Part shown: positions 44,751 through 53,145 of the stretch, one piece after another
Layout: each line of letters begins with the position of its first letter
Numbering within the stretch: position 1 is the stretch's first letter
Source: Canibacter sp052085365
GTDB lineage: Bacteria > Actinomycetota > Actinomycetes > Actinomycetales > Microbacteriaceae
Reading direction: 5' to 3'
Length of the DNA: 64,000 nt
Assembly: GCA_052085365.1 (NCBI GenBank)
Contig: JBQDFP010000001.1
Location: 62,001-126,000, forward strand
The notes under the pieces: generated by a model
Databases searched by the model: none
The model's input: the letters and a program-made list of their open reading frames with translations, nothing else
What the model was told of the DNA's origin: nothing
Made by a program: the position numbers and the translations under genes

Positions 44751-46814
44751 TTATCGGTGCCCGGCGACATCCATCTGGCGAAGCTCTTTTTTTAGCTCCG
44801 ACACTTCGTCACGTAGCCGTGCTGCAAGCTCAAACTTTAATTCGTCAGCTGCTACGAGCATCTGATCAGTGAGTTTCTCAATCAGCTCTTCAAGCGTTGC
44901 CGCTCCCTCTGCAGCGATGCCGTCAGACGCATGCGATGTTCGGGTTCCTCCACCCTTCTTACTGCGCTTTGCAAGAGTCTCATTAGTATCAGCAGCCTCG
45001 CGAGCGAGCATCGCGGTAATATCACCAATTTTCTTCCGGAGAGGCTGCGGGTCCACTCCGTGTTCACGGTTGTACGCGATTTGAATTTCGCGTCTACGAT
45101 TGGTTTCCTCAATCGCTTGATTCATCGATCTCGTTACCCGGTCGGCATACATATGCACCTGACCGGACACATTTCGCGCTGCACGACCAATGGTCTGAAT
45201 GAGTGACGTACTCGAACGCAAGAATCCTTCTTTGTCAGCATCAAGAATCGCGACCAGCGACACTTCCGGGAGATCAAGACCTTCTCTCAGTAGGTTAATT
45301 CCGACGAGCACATCAAACACCCCAGCACGAAGCTCTGTGAGCAGCTCAACACGTTTGAGTGTGTCCACATCGGAGTGCAGATAGCGCACTTTGACTCCGG
45401 CCTCTTCTAGGAACGTTGTGAGTTGTTCTGCCATCTTTTTTGTCAAGGTCGTGACAAGCACTCGTTCGTTCTTCTCGGTGCGCTGGCGAATCTGCTCAAG
45501 CAAATCGTCAATTTGACCCTGTGAGGGTTTCACTACAACTTCTGGGTCTACCAAACCCGTGGGGCGAATAATTTGTTCAACAACGCCATCAGCGCGGTCA
45601 AGCTCGTAGGTTCCGGGGGTTGCCGACAGGTACACCACCTGTCCAATCCGATCCTGAAATTCGCTAAACTTGAGAGGTCGGTTATCGAGTGCACTTGGGA
45701 GCCGAAATCCGTGCTCAACCAAAGTTCGTTTGCGTGATGCATCACCCTCATACATCGCGCCTATTTGTGGCACTGTGACGTGAGACTCATCAATTACGAC
45801 AAGCAAATCGTCTGGAAAATAGTCCAACAAGCAGTGCGGGGCCTCCCCCGGCTTTCTGCCGTCTATATGACGTGAATAGTTCTCAATTCCCGAACAGAAA
45901 CCGATCTGTTCCATCATTTCCAGATCAAACGTCGTTCGCATACGCAAACGTTGCTCTTCAACAAGCTTGTTTTGTTTCTTCAGTTCAGCAATGCGTTCGT
46001 CGAGCTCAGCACTGATCGTCCCCATGGCTCGGTTCATGACCGTACGGCTTGCGACATAGTGAGACCCGGGGAACACTGAAATTGTCTCAACTGATTTCAA
46101 GACGTCGCCCGTGACCGGATGCAAATAAGTGAGACCCTCAATTTCGTCACCAAAGAATTCAATCCCCACTGCAAGCTCTTCATACATCGGGATAATTTCG
46201 ACGGTGTCACCCCGTACGCGAAAGTTTCCTCGGACGAATTCAATATCATTACGCTGATACTGCATGTCAACGAGGCGGCGCAGCAGTGCGTCCCGGTCGA
46301 TCACATCACCAACTGCTAAAGGCAGCATTGCCTCGTAGTACTCTTCCGGCTTCCCCAAACCATAAATACAAGACACAGTCGACACGACGACGGTGTCACG
46401 TCGGCTCAGCAGGGAGTTCGTGGTTGAGTGTCGAAGTCGTTCCACTTCAGCGTTGACCGAAGAATCTTTCTCAATAAATGTGTCCGTTTGGGGAACATAT
46501 GCTTCGGGTTGATAGTAGTCATAGTACGAAACAAAATATTCGACCGCATTGTTCGGCAAAAGCTCACGAAACTCATTCGCCAACTGAGCGGCCAAAGTTT
46601 TATTGTGGGCAAGAATCAGGGTTGGTCGCTGCACCTGCTCAATCATCCACGCGGTCGTAGCACTTTTACCTGTTCCCGTTGCACCGAGGAGCACGACGTC
46701 GGTTTCGCCAGCGTTGATTCGTTCGGTTAACTCTCGAATCGCCTTCGGTTGATCGCCGTTAGGTTCATAAGGACTCACGACCTCAAACGGTCGAACACTG
46801 CGCGTAGGTTCCAT
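44751..46814 (-). CDS. uvrB: Excinuclease ABC subunit UvrB
   Basis: UvrB is the helicase-like damage verifier. The 687-residue protein has Walker A GATGTGKSATTAWMIEQ, the beta-hairpin YYDYYQPEAYVPQTDTFIEKD (in parts), a DEAD-like ESHV, motif VI QTIGRAARN and a C-terminal UVR domain (about 645-680). The start ATG 46814 lacks a ribosome binding site; TACACT lies exactly seven bases upstream, so it is probably leaderless. It is the first gene of the uvrB-uvrA-uvrC-rapZ-whiA run, 72 bases before uvrA. Confidence 0.98.
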   Translation of the reverse strand: MEPTRSVRPFEVVSPYEPNGDQPKAIRELTERINAGETDVVLLGATGTGKSATTAWMIEQVQRPTLILAHNKTLAAQLANEFRELLPNNAVEYFVSYYDYYQPEAYVPQTDTFIEKDSSVNAEVERLRHSTTNSLLSRRDTVVVSTVSCIYGLGKPEEYYEAMLPLAVGDVIDRDALLRRLVDMQYQRNDIEFVRGNFRVRGDTVEIIPMYEELAVGIEFFGDEIEGLTYLHPVTGDVLKSVETISVFPGSHYVASRTVMNRAMGTISAELDERIAELKKQNKLVEEQRLRMRTTFDLEMMEQIGFCSGIENYSRHIDGRKPGEAPHCLLDYFPDDLLVVIDESHVTVPQIGAMYEGDASRKRTLVEHGFRLPSALDNRPLKFSEFQDRIGQVVYLSATPGTYELDRADGVVEQIIRPTGLVDPEVVVKPSQGQIDDLLEQIRQRTEKNERVLVTTLTKKMAEQLTTFLEEAGVKVRYLHSDVDTLKRVELLTELRAGVFDVLVGINLLREGLDLPEVSLVAILDADKEGFLRSSTSLIQTIGRAARNVSGQVHMYADRVTRSMNQAIEETNRRREIQIAYNREHGVDPQPLRKKIGDITAMLAREAADTNETLAKRSKKGGGTRTSHASDGIAAEGAATLEELIEKLTDQMLVAADELKFELAARLRDEVSELKKELRQMDVAGHR

Positions 46815-46827
46815 AATGACGAGTGTA
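46815..46827 (-). promoter_or_regulatory. Leaderless -10 element for uvrB
   Basis: On the minus strand TACACT (46827-46822) is followed by CGTCATT and then ATG 46814, matching the leaderless geometry at other genes. Confidence 0.6.
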
Positions 46828-46876
46828 AGACTCACCGCTGACATCTTGCACGACATTCGCTTATGGCAAAGCGAAA

Positions 46877-46904
46877 GGCCTCGACCGGTCAACCAGTCGA
46901 GGCC
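46877..46904 (-). terminator. Terminator after ndk
   Basis: GGCCTCGAC (46877-46885) pairs with GTCGAGGCC (46896-46904); on the minus strand TTTCGCTTT follows. It separates ndk from uvrB. Confidence 0.82.
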
Positions 46905-46916
46905 CCAACACACGTG

Positions 46917-47333
46917 CTAGCTAAACCAGAGACTCAGTTCACGCTCTGCTGTCTCGGGAGCATCGCTTCCATGAACCAGGTTTTGCTGAACCTTTAACCC
47001 CCAATCGCGTGCAAGATCACCACGAATCGTGCCTGGCGCAGCGGTTGTTGGGTCAGTCGTTCCAGCAAGGGCACGGAACCCCTCGATTGCACGGTGTCCG
47101 TCAACACGTACCGCTACAACCGGTCCTGAAAGCATGAACTCGACGAGAGGCTCAAAGAAGGGTTTCCCCTCATGCTCCGCATAGTGCTGTTCGAGAAGCT
47201 CACGACTTGGCGTGAACATGCGCAGATCGGCGATTGTGTAGCCTTTAGCTTCAATGCGTCGCAAGATTTCACCGGTGAGGTTGCGCTTCACTCCGTCTGG
47301 TTTGACCAGTACGAGGGTAGATTCTTGTGTCAT
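46917..47333 (-). CDS. ndk: Nucleoside diphosphate kinase
   Basis: Ndk transfers the gamma phosphate among nucleoside triphosphates and diphosphates. The 138-residue protein has the start STLVLVKPDGVKRN and the phospho-histidine in NLVHGSDAPETAERELSLWF (His about 118). ATG 47333 is chosen over the frame start at 47351 because AAGGGAGA lies five bases upstream. TACACT at 47368-47363 is a candidate -10. It follows the DUF4233 gene after 69 bases. Confidence 0.97.
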   Translation of the reverse strand: MTQESTLVLVKPDGVKRNLTGEILRRIEAKGYTIADLRMFTPSRELLEQHYAEHEGKPFFEPLVEFMLSGPVVAVRVDGHRAIEGFRALAGTTDPTTAAPGTIRGDLARDWGLKVQQNLVHGSDAPETAERELSLWFS

Positions 47334-47402
47334 ATCTGTCTCCCTTTTCATGTGTTGATACGAGTGTAACTATTCCATGGCCACACCATGGTGACAGGTC
47401 GT

Positions 47403-47876
47403 TTATTGGATCAGGCCTTGCGCCCGCCAAACTGCTTTTTGGCGGTCAATTTGGGCGCCTTTGATCATTCCGTAAGCGAATACCGCCGTGAATATGAGTC
47501 CGACCAGCAGAATGAGTGGCAGGAAAAATGCGCTCAGTAACAACAGAATTTGCACGAGCCACCCGAGCCAAATCCCAACTCGGGTACGCATACAGGCGAG
47601 GGCAACGACTGTGAGCACGCACAGCCCAATACCACCCCAGATCCCAAGGGATGGTGGATCAAATATTCTGAGCCCGAAGGTTGTGAGTCCGGTCAGAAAG
47701 ATCACAAAGAGTTCGAACCCGAGAATGATTGACCCGAGAGCAGCTTGGGTAGAACCTCGACCGTTTGTGTTGCCAGAAATTTTGTTAGCGGCGTTGATTC
47801 CCATACGCTCGGACGGCGAGAGCTGCAGGTCCTCGTCTTCTGGTGCTGGTCCTGGACTGTGCGACCGATCTGTCAT
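47403..47876 (-). CDS. DUF4233 membrane protein
   Basis: This 157-residue protein of unknown function has about four closely packed hydrophobic segments (about 44-70, 79-95, 99-120, 122-140), preceded by a polar N-terminus. DUF4233 proteins in Actinobacteria sit between folC and ndk, as here, and this location drives the call. It overlaps folC by one base. No catalytic motif was seen. Confidence 0.85.
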   Translation of the reverse strand: MTDRSHSPGPAPEDEDLQLSPSERMGINAANKISGNTNGRGSTQAALGSIILGFELFVIFLTGLTTFGLRIFDPPSLGIWGGIGLCVLTVVALACMRTRVGIWLGWLVQILLLLSAFFLPLILLVGLIFTAVFAYGMIKGAQIDRQKAVWRAQGLIQ

Positions 47877-49525
47877 TACACGCTCCAGCCTTCGGCATGC
47901 GCAACGGCAATCGCTTCGCCAGCCAGAACGACCGAACCCGCAACGAGCACGCCGCGACTCTCTGTGGCACTCGCCCAGTCTCGAGCGTCGTCCAATGCAT
48001 CTTCAAGGGACTGCGCAACAGTAACGTTTGTACCCACTGCGTGTGCGAGCTCCTCGAGCTGTTCAGGAGAAAGGCTACGCGGCGACCTCACGGGTGTCAG
48101 TGTTAATCGTGTTGCGAGGGGGGCGAGCTCGCGAAGTACTCCCGCGGCGTCTTTTTCTTCGAGAATGCCTACGATCAGTGCAAGCTCAGCGAACTCGAAT
48201 GATTCTTCTACGGTTGCAGCGAGCGATCGAGCGCCGTGAGGGTTGTGTGCCGCATCGACGTAGACGGCTGGATCCTGCGCAAGAAGCTGTAACCGTCCGG
48301 GCGCCGTGAGCTGAGCCAGGCCGTGCTCGATGATTTCCTGAGGAATCTCACGCTCCCCGCCAAAGAATGCTTCAACGGCAGCGATCGCTAGCGAAGCGTT
48401 GAGAGCTTGGTGCCGACCGAACAGTGGCAAAAGTGTCGCGTCATAGGTGTGATTGGTTAAGCCAGCGACGGTAATCAATCGTCCACCCACGGCGACTGGA
48501 TCGTGGATCAGTCGGATGTCTTCCCCTACGAAATGCACGGGTGCGTTGTGCTCACGAGAAACTCGTTGAATCTCACGTTTTGCGGCCGCATCCTGTTCAG
48601 CGCTGACGACGATGCTGTCGTCATTGATTATGCCTGCTTTCGTCCCGGCGATATCTGAGATAGTGGACCCCAATATCTCAGTGTGATCCATTGCGACCGG
48701 GGTAAAGACTGCCACGTCCGAGGTGACTATATTTGTTGCGTCCCACTCCCCGCCCATACCGACTTCAATTACGGCGACATCAACTGGCGCATCGGCAAAT
48801 GCTTCGAATGCCAATATTGCGAGAGCCTCGAAGAAGGTGATCTTTCCCTGGCCTGCGGTAATGAGTTCACTGTCGACGATTTGCAGTGCTGGCTGGAGGT
48901 TTTTCCACGCTGCCTCGAGAACGGTCCCGTCTATCGGCTCACCGTCAAGTTGGATTCGCTCGTTGAAATTCACCAGATGCGGGCTCGTGAATAAGCCTGT
49001 GTGCAAGCCATGAGCCCTGAGTATGGATTCAATTGCGCGACTCGTCGAGGTTTTTCCATTTGTGCCAGCAACGTGGATGACTGGGAACTGAGTCTGTGGT
49101 TGGCCGGCAAGTTCAGCGAACCTTCGCACTGGATCGATCCGCGGACGTGGGTGTGCTTCACCTACTCGCGTGAGAAGCTCCTCATACACTCGTTCGACAG
49201 CGCTTTCGGATTCTGCGGCCAAAACGGATGATTCGATTTCTTCTTCAGCACGTTCGAGAAGGGTGGCTTCTTCGTTTTCTTCGTCGTCTCCAACGATCGG
49301 CTGAAGCATGTGTTCTACGACTTCACCACGCATCGCATCCTGACTCAGTCCAGTGGGCACGGCGGCAGTGTGTTCGTCTTCGCCGCTATAACTTTCTTCC
49401 TCGGCTTCATATGCGTCGTCGTCTCGGCCGACTCCGGTCGCATCTTCGTCACCACGTTCTGCGTCTGCCCACGGATCAGTGAGACGCGGATCCACGGGTT
49501 GATCGCTGTCGTCAGTCACAGTCAC
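47876..49525 (-). CDS. folC: Folylpolyglutamate / dihydrofolate synthase FolC with acidic N-terminal extension
   Basis: FolC adds glutamates to folates and makes dihydrofolate. The 549-residue protein has the Mur-ligase fold: ATP-binding GTNGKTSTS (about 154-162), TSPHLVNFNERI, the metal region and AAHNPHGARSL near the C-terminus. The first about 105 residues are highly acidic (many Asp and Glu) and lie outside the family core, whose usual start would be near residue 110. GTG 49525 overlaps the ileS stop by 4 bases, so the extension appears to be translated unless an internal start is used. Confidence 0.93.
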   Translation of the reverse strand: MTVTDDSDQPVDPRLTDPWADAERGDEDATGVGRDDDAYEAEEESYSGEDEHTAAVPTGLSQDAMRGEVVEHMLQPIVGDDEENEEATLLERAEEEIESSVLAAESESAVERVYEELLTRVGEAHPRPRIDPVRRFAELAGQPQTQFPVIHVAGTNGKTSTSRAIESILRAHGLHTGLFTSPHLVNFNERIQLDGEPIDGTVLEAAWKNLQPALQIVDSELITAGQGKITFFEALAILAFEAFADAPVDVAVIEVGMGGEWDATNIVTSDVAVFTPVAMDHTEILGSTISDIAGTKAGIINDDSIVVSAEQDAAAKREIQRVSREHNAPVHFVGEDIRLIHDPVAVGGRLITVAGLTNHTYDATLLPLFGRHQALNASLAIAAVEAFFGGEREIPQEIIEHGLAQLTAPGRLQLLAQDPAVYVDAAHNPHGARSLAATVEESFEFAELALIVGILEEKDAAGVLRELAPLATRLTLTPVRSPRSLSPEQLEELAHAVGTNVTVAQSLEDALDDARDWASATESRGVLVAGSVVLAGEAIAVAHAEGWSV

Positions 49526-52500
49526 TCCTGAATATTTCGGTCAACGGTTGCCACGAGCGGTGCCTTCTCGGCGCCGAGTGCCTTCGCAACCACAATACGG
49601 TGCACACCCTCTGTGATCTGTGAGTTGCCCTCAGAAACAAGTGAGTCAAGAGTTGCAGTCGCGTGAACTGCGTACCCGACCGCGAGCGTTTCTGCGCGCA
49701 CAAGCTTCTCGTGTGCGCGCAGCGCATCCGCATACTCAGATGACACGTTTAGAGCAAGAACAATGCGATCACTCACATCGAAACCAGCTTGTTTACGAGC
49801 ATCCTGCACCGCACGAATTGCGTCCCGGGCGACGCCTTCCGCTTCGGTTTCGGGTGTGGTCGCGGTATTCAGAATCGCATACCCACCGCCGGGAATAAGC
49901 GTGATGGCAGAATCAGCGTCACCATCGCTGTCGGCAACGAGTGTGAGCTCGTATTCGCCCGCTTCGAGCTCGACTCCACCTGAGACAACGGTCCCGTCGG
50001 CTTCACTCCAGTCACCAGTCTTTGATCCGCGAATCGCAGTCTGTACTTGTTTACCCAATCGCGGTCCGGCAGCACGCGCATTCACCGTTAGCGTGGAGGT
50101 GATGCCGTGTTCTTCTGCGCTGGTTTCAGTCTGCTGAGCGAACGTGACGTGTTTCACATTCAGTTCGTCTTGTAGCACACTCGAGAACTCACGTAGTGCC
50201 TCGGGACGGTCCGTGACGACCGTCAGTGTGGTCAAGGGCAGGCGTACACGAAGGTTGTGTTGCTTGCGCAAGGCCAGGACCTGCGATGTGATCTGGCGCA
50301 CTTCGTCCATCGCTTCTGTGAGTCCGGTCTCACAGGGAAATGCTTCAATGTCCGGCCAGTCAGTAAGGTGCACTGACCGCCCCCCGGTAAGTCCTCGCCA
50401 GATTTCTTCTGACACGAGCGGTGCCATGGGAGCCGCTACGCGGGTGAGTGTTTCAAGAACGGTGAAGAGCGTGTCAAACGCTTCACGGTTGCTCGCCTGA
50501 CCGTTCTCGCCGCAGGTGCCTTCCCAGAAGCGGTCACGAGAGCGACGAACGTACCAGTTCGTGAGGGTGTCTGCGAAGACGCGAAGTGACACTGCTGCGC
50601 TGGTGGTGTCGAGATTCTCGAGATGCGATTGCACTTCAGCAATGAGCGTGCGGGTTTTGCCCAGAATATATCGGTCGAGTGGATCGCGTGAATCGGTTCG
50701 CCACGTGGCTTCGGTGTGGTCAGCATTCGCATACAGGGTGAAGAAATACCACGTGTTCCATAGCGGCAACAGGAACTGTCGCACGCCTTCGCGAATTCCT
50801 GCTTCGGTAACGATAAGGTTGCCGCCGCGCACCACCGGCGAGGCCATCAGAAACCATCGCATTGCGTCGGAGCCGTCACGCTCGAACACTTCGTTGACGT
50901 CAGGATAGTTCCGTAACGACTTCGACATTTTGTTGCCATCGCTGCCAAGCACAATGCCGTGACTAATCACGTTTTTAAATGCGGGCCGGTTAAACAGGGC
51001 AGTAGCAAGCACGTGCTGCAGGTAGAACCAGCCTCGAGTCTGGCCAATATATTCGACAATGAAGTCTGCCGGCTGGTGAGTGTTGAACCAGTCCTCATTC
51101 TCAAATGGGTAGTGAACTTGCGCAAATGGCATTGATCCACTGTCAAACCAGACATCGAAGATGTCGGCGATTCGCCGCATCGTGCTTTGACCGCTCGGGT
51201 CGTCTGGGTTTGGTCGCGTAAGTTCATCAATGAATGGACGGTGCAGATCCACATCCCCTTCATGGTTGCGGGGCAGGCGCCCGAAGGCTGCTTCAAGTTC
51301 TGCAAGTGACCCGTACACGTCGACGCGAGGGTATTCGGGATTATCGCTCACCCAGACAGGGATTGGTGAACCCCAATATCGGTTGCGGCTGATTGACCAG
51401 TCGCGCGCGCCCTCTAACCACTTACCGAATTGGCCGTGCTTGACATTTTCAGGCACCCAAGTGATTTCTTCATTCGTCTCAAGCATTCGCTCTTTAAGTT
51501 CAGTGACACGAACAAACCAGCTTGACACCGCTTTGTAGATGAGCGGGTTACGGCAACGCCAGCAGTGCGGATATGAGTGTTCATAGCTTTGTTCCCGCAG
51601 TAGTCGACTTTCGCTCTTCAACACACGAATGATGGTGCGGTTTGCGTCGAATACTTGTTTGCCAGCGATATCGGCGAGTGAGCCCTCACCAAACATTGGC
51701 AAGAACTCTGCGCCTTCGTTAATCGACAGGATCGTCGGAATGCCGTACGCCGCGTTAATAATCTGGTCTTCTTCACCGTATGCGGTGGCCTGATGCACAA
51801 TGCCTGTGCCGTCACCGGTCGCAACATAGTCTGCAACGGTTACGATCCAGGCGTTTTGCGTACCCCACTTTTCAACGTCAGCGTAGTAGTCCCACAGTGG
51901 CTCGTACTTCGCGTATTCCAATTCGCAGCCAGCGACACTCGACACAATAGCGTCAGTGACAACCTCTTCGAGCGAGTTCTCTTCAGTTGCGACATATCCG
52001 AGGTCTTTCGCATGTGCCACTAAACGATCTCGGGCGATCAAATACCGTGATCGTCCTGCTTCACCACCATCGGCGGCGCCGTTCGGCCCAGCCGGCACCA
52101 CAACATATTCAATGTTTGGGCCTACAGCAACGGAGAAGTTTGTCGGCAGTGTCCACGGGGTGGTTGTCCAAGCAAGCATGCGAACATCGGCGAGACCAAG
52201 TTCTTCAGCTTTTTCTCCCCGAAGCGCAAAAGTAACAGTGACCGACGGATCTTGACGCATCTGGTATACGTCATCGTCCATACGAAGTTCGTGATTTGAA
52301 AGCGGTGTTTGGTCACGCCAGCAATAGGGCAGGATCCGCTGACCTTCATATGCAAGACCTTTGTCATAGAGCTGTTTAAACGCCCAAATCACACTTTCCA
52401 TGTAGTCCACGTTGAGCGTCTTGTAGTCGTTTTCGAAGTCAACCCAGCGGGCTTGCCGTGTAACGTATTCTTCCCACTCTTCGGTGTACCGAAGAACTGA

Positions 52501-52908
52501 TTCGCGTGCTTTTGCGTTAAACGAGTCAACGCCCATGTCCTCAATTTGTTGCTTTTCGGTAATGCCGAGTTGTTTCATGGCTTCAAGTTCTGCTGGCAGG
52601 CCATGAGTATCCCATCCGAAACGACGCTCTACTTTTTTCCCGCGCATTGTTTCAAATCGAGGAAAGACATCTTTCGCGTATCCGGTCAGGAGGTGCCCAT
52701 AGTGCGGCAGACCATTTGCAAACGGAGGCCCGTCATTAAACACCCACTCTTCTTGACCGTCTCTCTGACGAATCGACTCATGGAAAGTCTCGTCGGCTTT
52801 CCAGAAAGAAAGTACCCGATGTTCAACCTCTGGAAATCGAGGTGACGCGACAACACCCTCGGAGGACTGGTCAGGAGTGTGTGGTGTGTGCTGCTTCGGG
52901 TAGCTCAT
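49522..52908 (-). CDS. ileS: Isoleucine-tRNA ligase
   Basis: IleS charges tRNA-Ile. The 1128-residue class I synthetase has the HIGH motif as PPFANGLPHYGHLLTGY (about 55-70), an editing domain, KMSKS as GNKMSKSLRNYP, and an anticodon-binding C-terminus. The frame begins earlier (53016), but ATG 52908 is chosen since AAGGA lies four bases upstream and it gives the family N-terminus. A T-box leader precedes it, so expression should rise when uncharged tRNA-Ile accumulates. It overlaps folC by 4 bases. Confidence 0.97.
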   Translation of the reverse strand: MSYPKQHTPHTPDQSSEGVVASPRFPEVEHRVLSFWKADETFHESIRQRDGQEEWVFNDGPPFANGLPHYGHLLTGYAKDVFPRFETMRGKKVERRFGWDTHGLPAELEAMKQLGITEKQQIEDMGVDSFNAKARESVLRYTEEWEEYVTRQARWVDFENDYKTLNVDYMESVIWAFKQLYDKGLAYEGQRILPYCWRDQTPLSNHELRMDDDVYQMRQDPSVTVTFALRGEKAEELGLADVRMLAWTTTPWTLPTNFSVAVGPNIEYVVVPAGPNGAADGGEAGRSRYLIARDRLVAHAKDLGYVATEENSLEEVVTDAIVSSVAGCELEYAKYEPLWDYYADVEKWGTQNAWIVTVADYVATGDGTGIVHQATAYGEEDQIINAAYGIPTILSINEGAEFLPMFGEGSLADIAGKQVFDANRTIIRVLKSESRLLREQSYEHSYPHCWRCRNPLIYKAVSSWFVRVTELKERMLETNEEITWVPENVKHGQFGKWLEGARDWSISRNRYWGSPIPVWVSDNPEYPRVDVYGSLAELEAAFGRLPRNHEGDVDLHRPFIDELTRPNPDDPSGQSTMRRIADIFDVWFDSGSMPFAQVHYPFENEDWFNTHQPADFIVEYIGQTRGWFYLQHVLATALFNRPAFKNVISHGIVLGSDGNKMSKSLRNYPDVNEVFERDGSDAMRWFLMASPVVRGGNLIVTEAGIREGVRQFLLPLWNTWYFFTLYANADHTEATWRTDSRDPLDRYILGKTRTLIAEVQSHLENLDTTSAAVSLRVFADTLTNWYVRRSRDRFWEGTCGENGQASNREAFDTLFTVLETLTRVAAPMAPLVSEEIWRGLTGGRSVHLTDWPDIEAFPCETGLTEAMDEVRQITSQVLALRKQHNLRVRLPLTTLTVVTDRPEALREFSSVLQDELNVKHVTFAQQTETSAEEHGITSTLTVNARAAGPRLGKQVQTAIRGSKTGDWSEADGTVVSGGVELEAGEYELTLVADSDGDADSAITLIPGGGYAILNTATTPETEAEGVARDAIRAVQDARKQAGFDVSDRIVLALNVSSEYADALRAHEKLVRAETLAVGYAVHATATLDSLVSEGNSQITEGVHRIVVAKALGAEKAPLVATVDRNIQE

Positions 52909-52989
52909 GCGGTCCTTCTTCATCGGTTCAGCTTCGGAAATGTTTTTGACACGTCTGCTTCGCCGGGACGGGTAAAAGTCAACTTTCAG

Positions 52990-53145
52990 CTGTCTACCCG
53001 CGGTACCACCCCGCATTGCGTGCTGCGATTAGGCAACACGCCTCTTCGTTTGAGCGATATCGGGCTCACCCGTTCGGTTCTACTGGGCACGTTGGTGTTT
53101 GCCTGGTGCTGTTCTTCCAAAAGTTCCCCGGTGATTGCCGGATCG
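52990..53145 (-). promoter_or_regulatory. Isoleucine T-box leader with ultrashort stem I
   Basis: On the minus strand the T-box core TGGTACCGCG is at 53008-52999, and the bulge TGGT can pair with the ACCA end of tRNA-Ile. Stem I is a tiny hairpin CCGG-CAATCA-CCGG (53141-53128) whose loop holds the specifier ATC (53135-53133), an Ile codon. AGTAGAACCGAACGGGT lies between them, as in other actinobacterial ileS leaders. The ribosome binding site of ileS is 3' of it, so control is probably at translation. The element starts right at the stop of the ABC ATPase gene. Confidence 0.88.

Noticed and set aside
46793..46811. GAAC...GTTC as a LexA site for uvrB
   Set aside because: The half-sites are 11 bases apart rather than four and lie inside the uvrB coding region.
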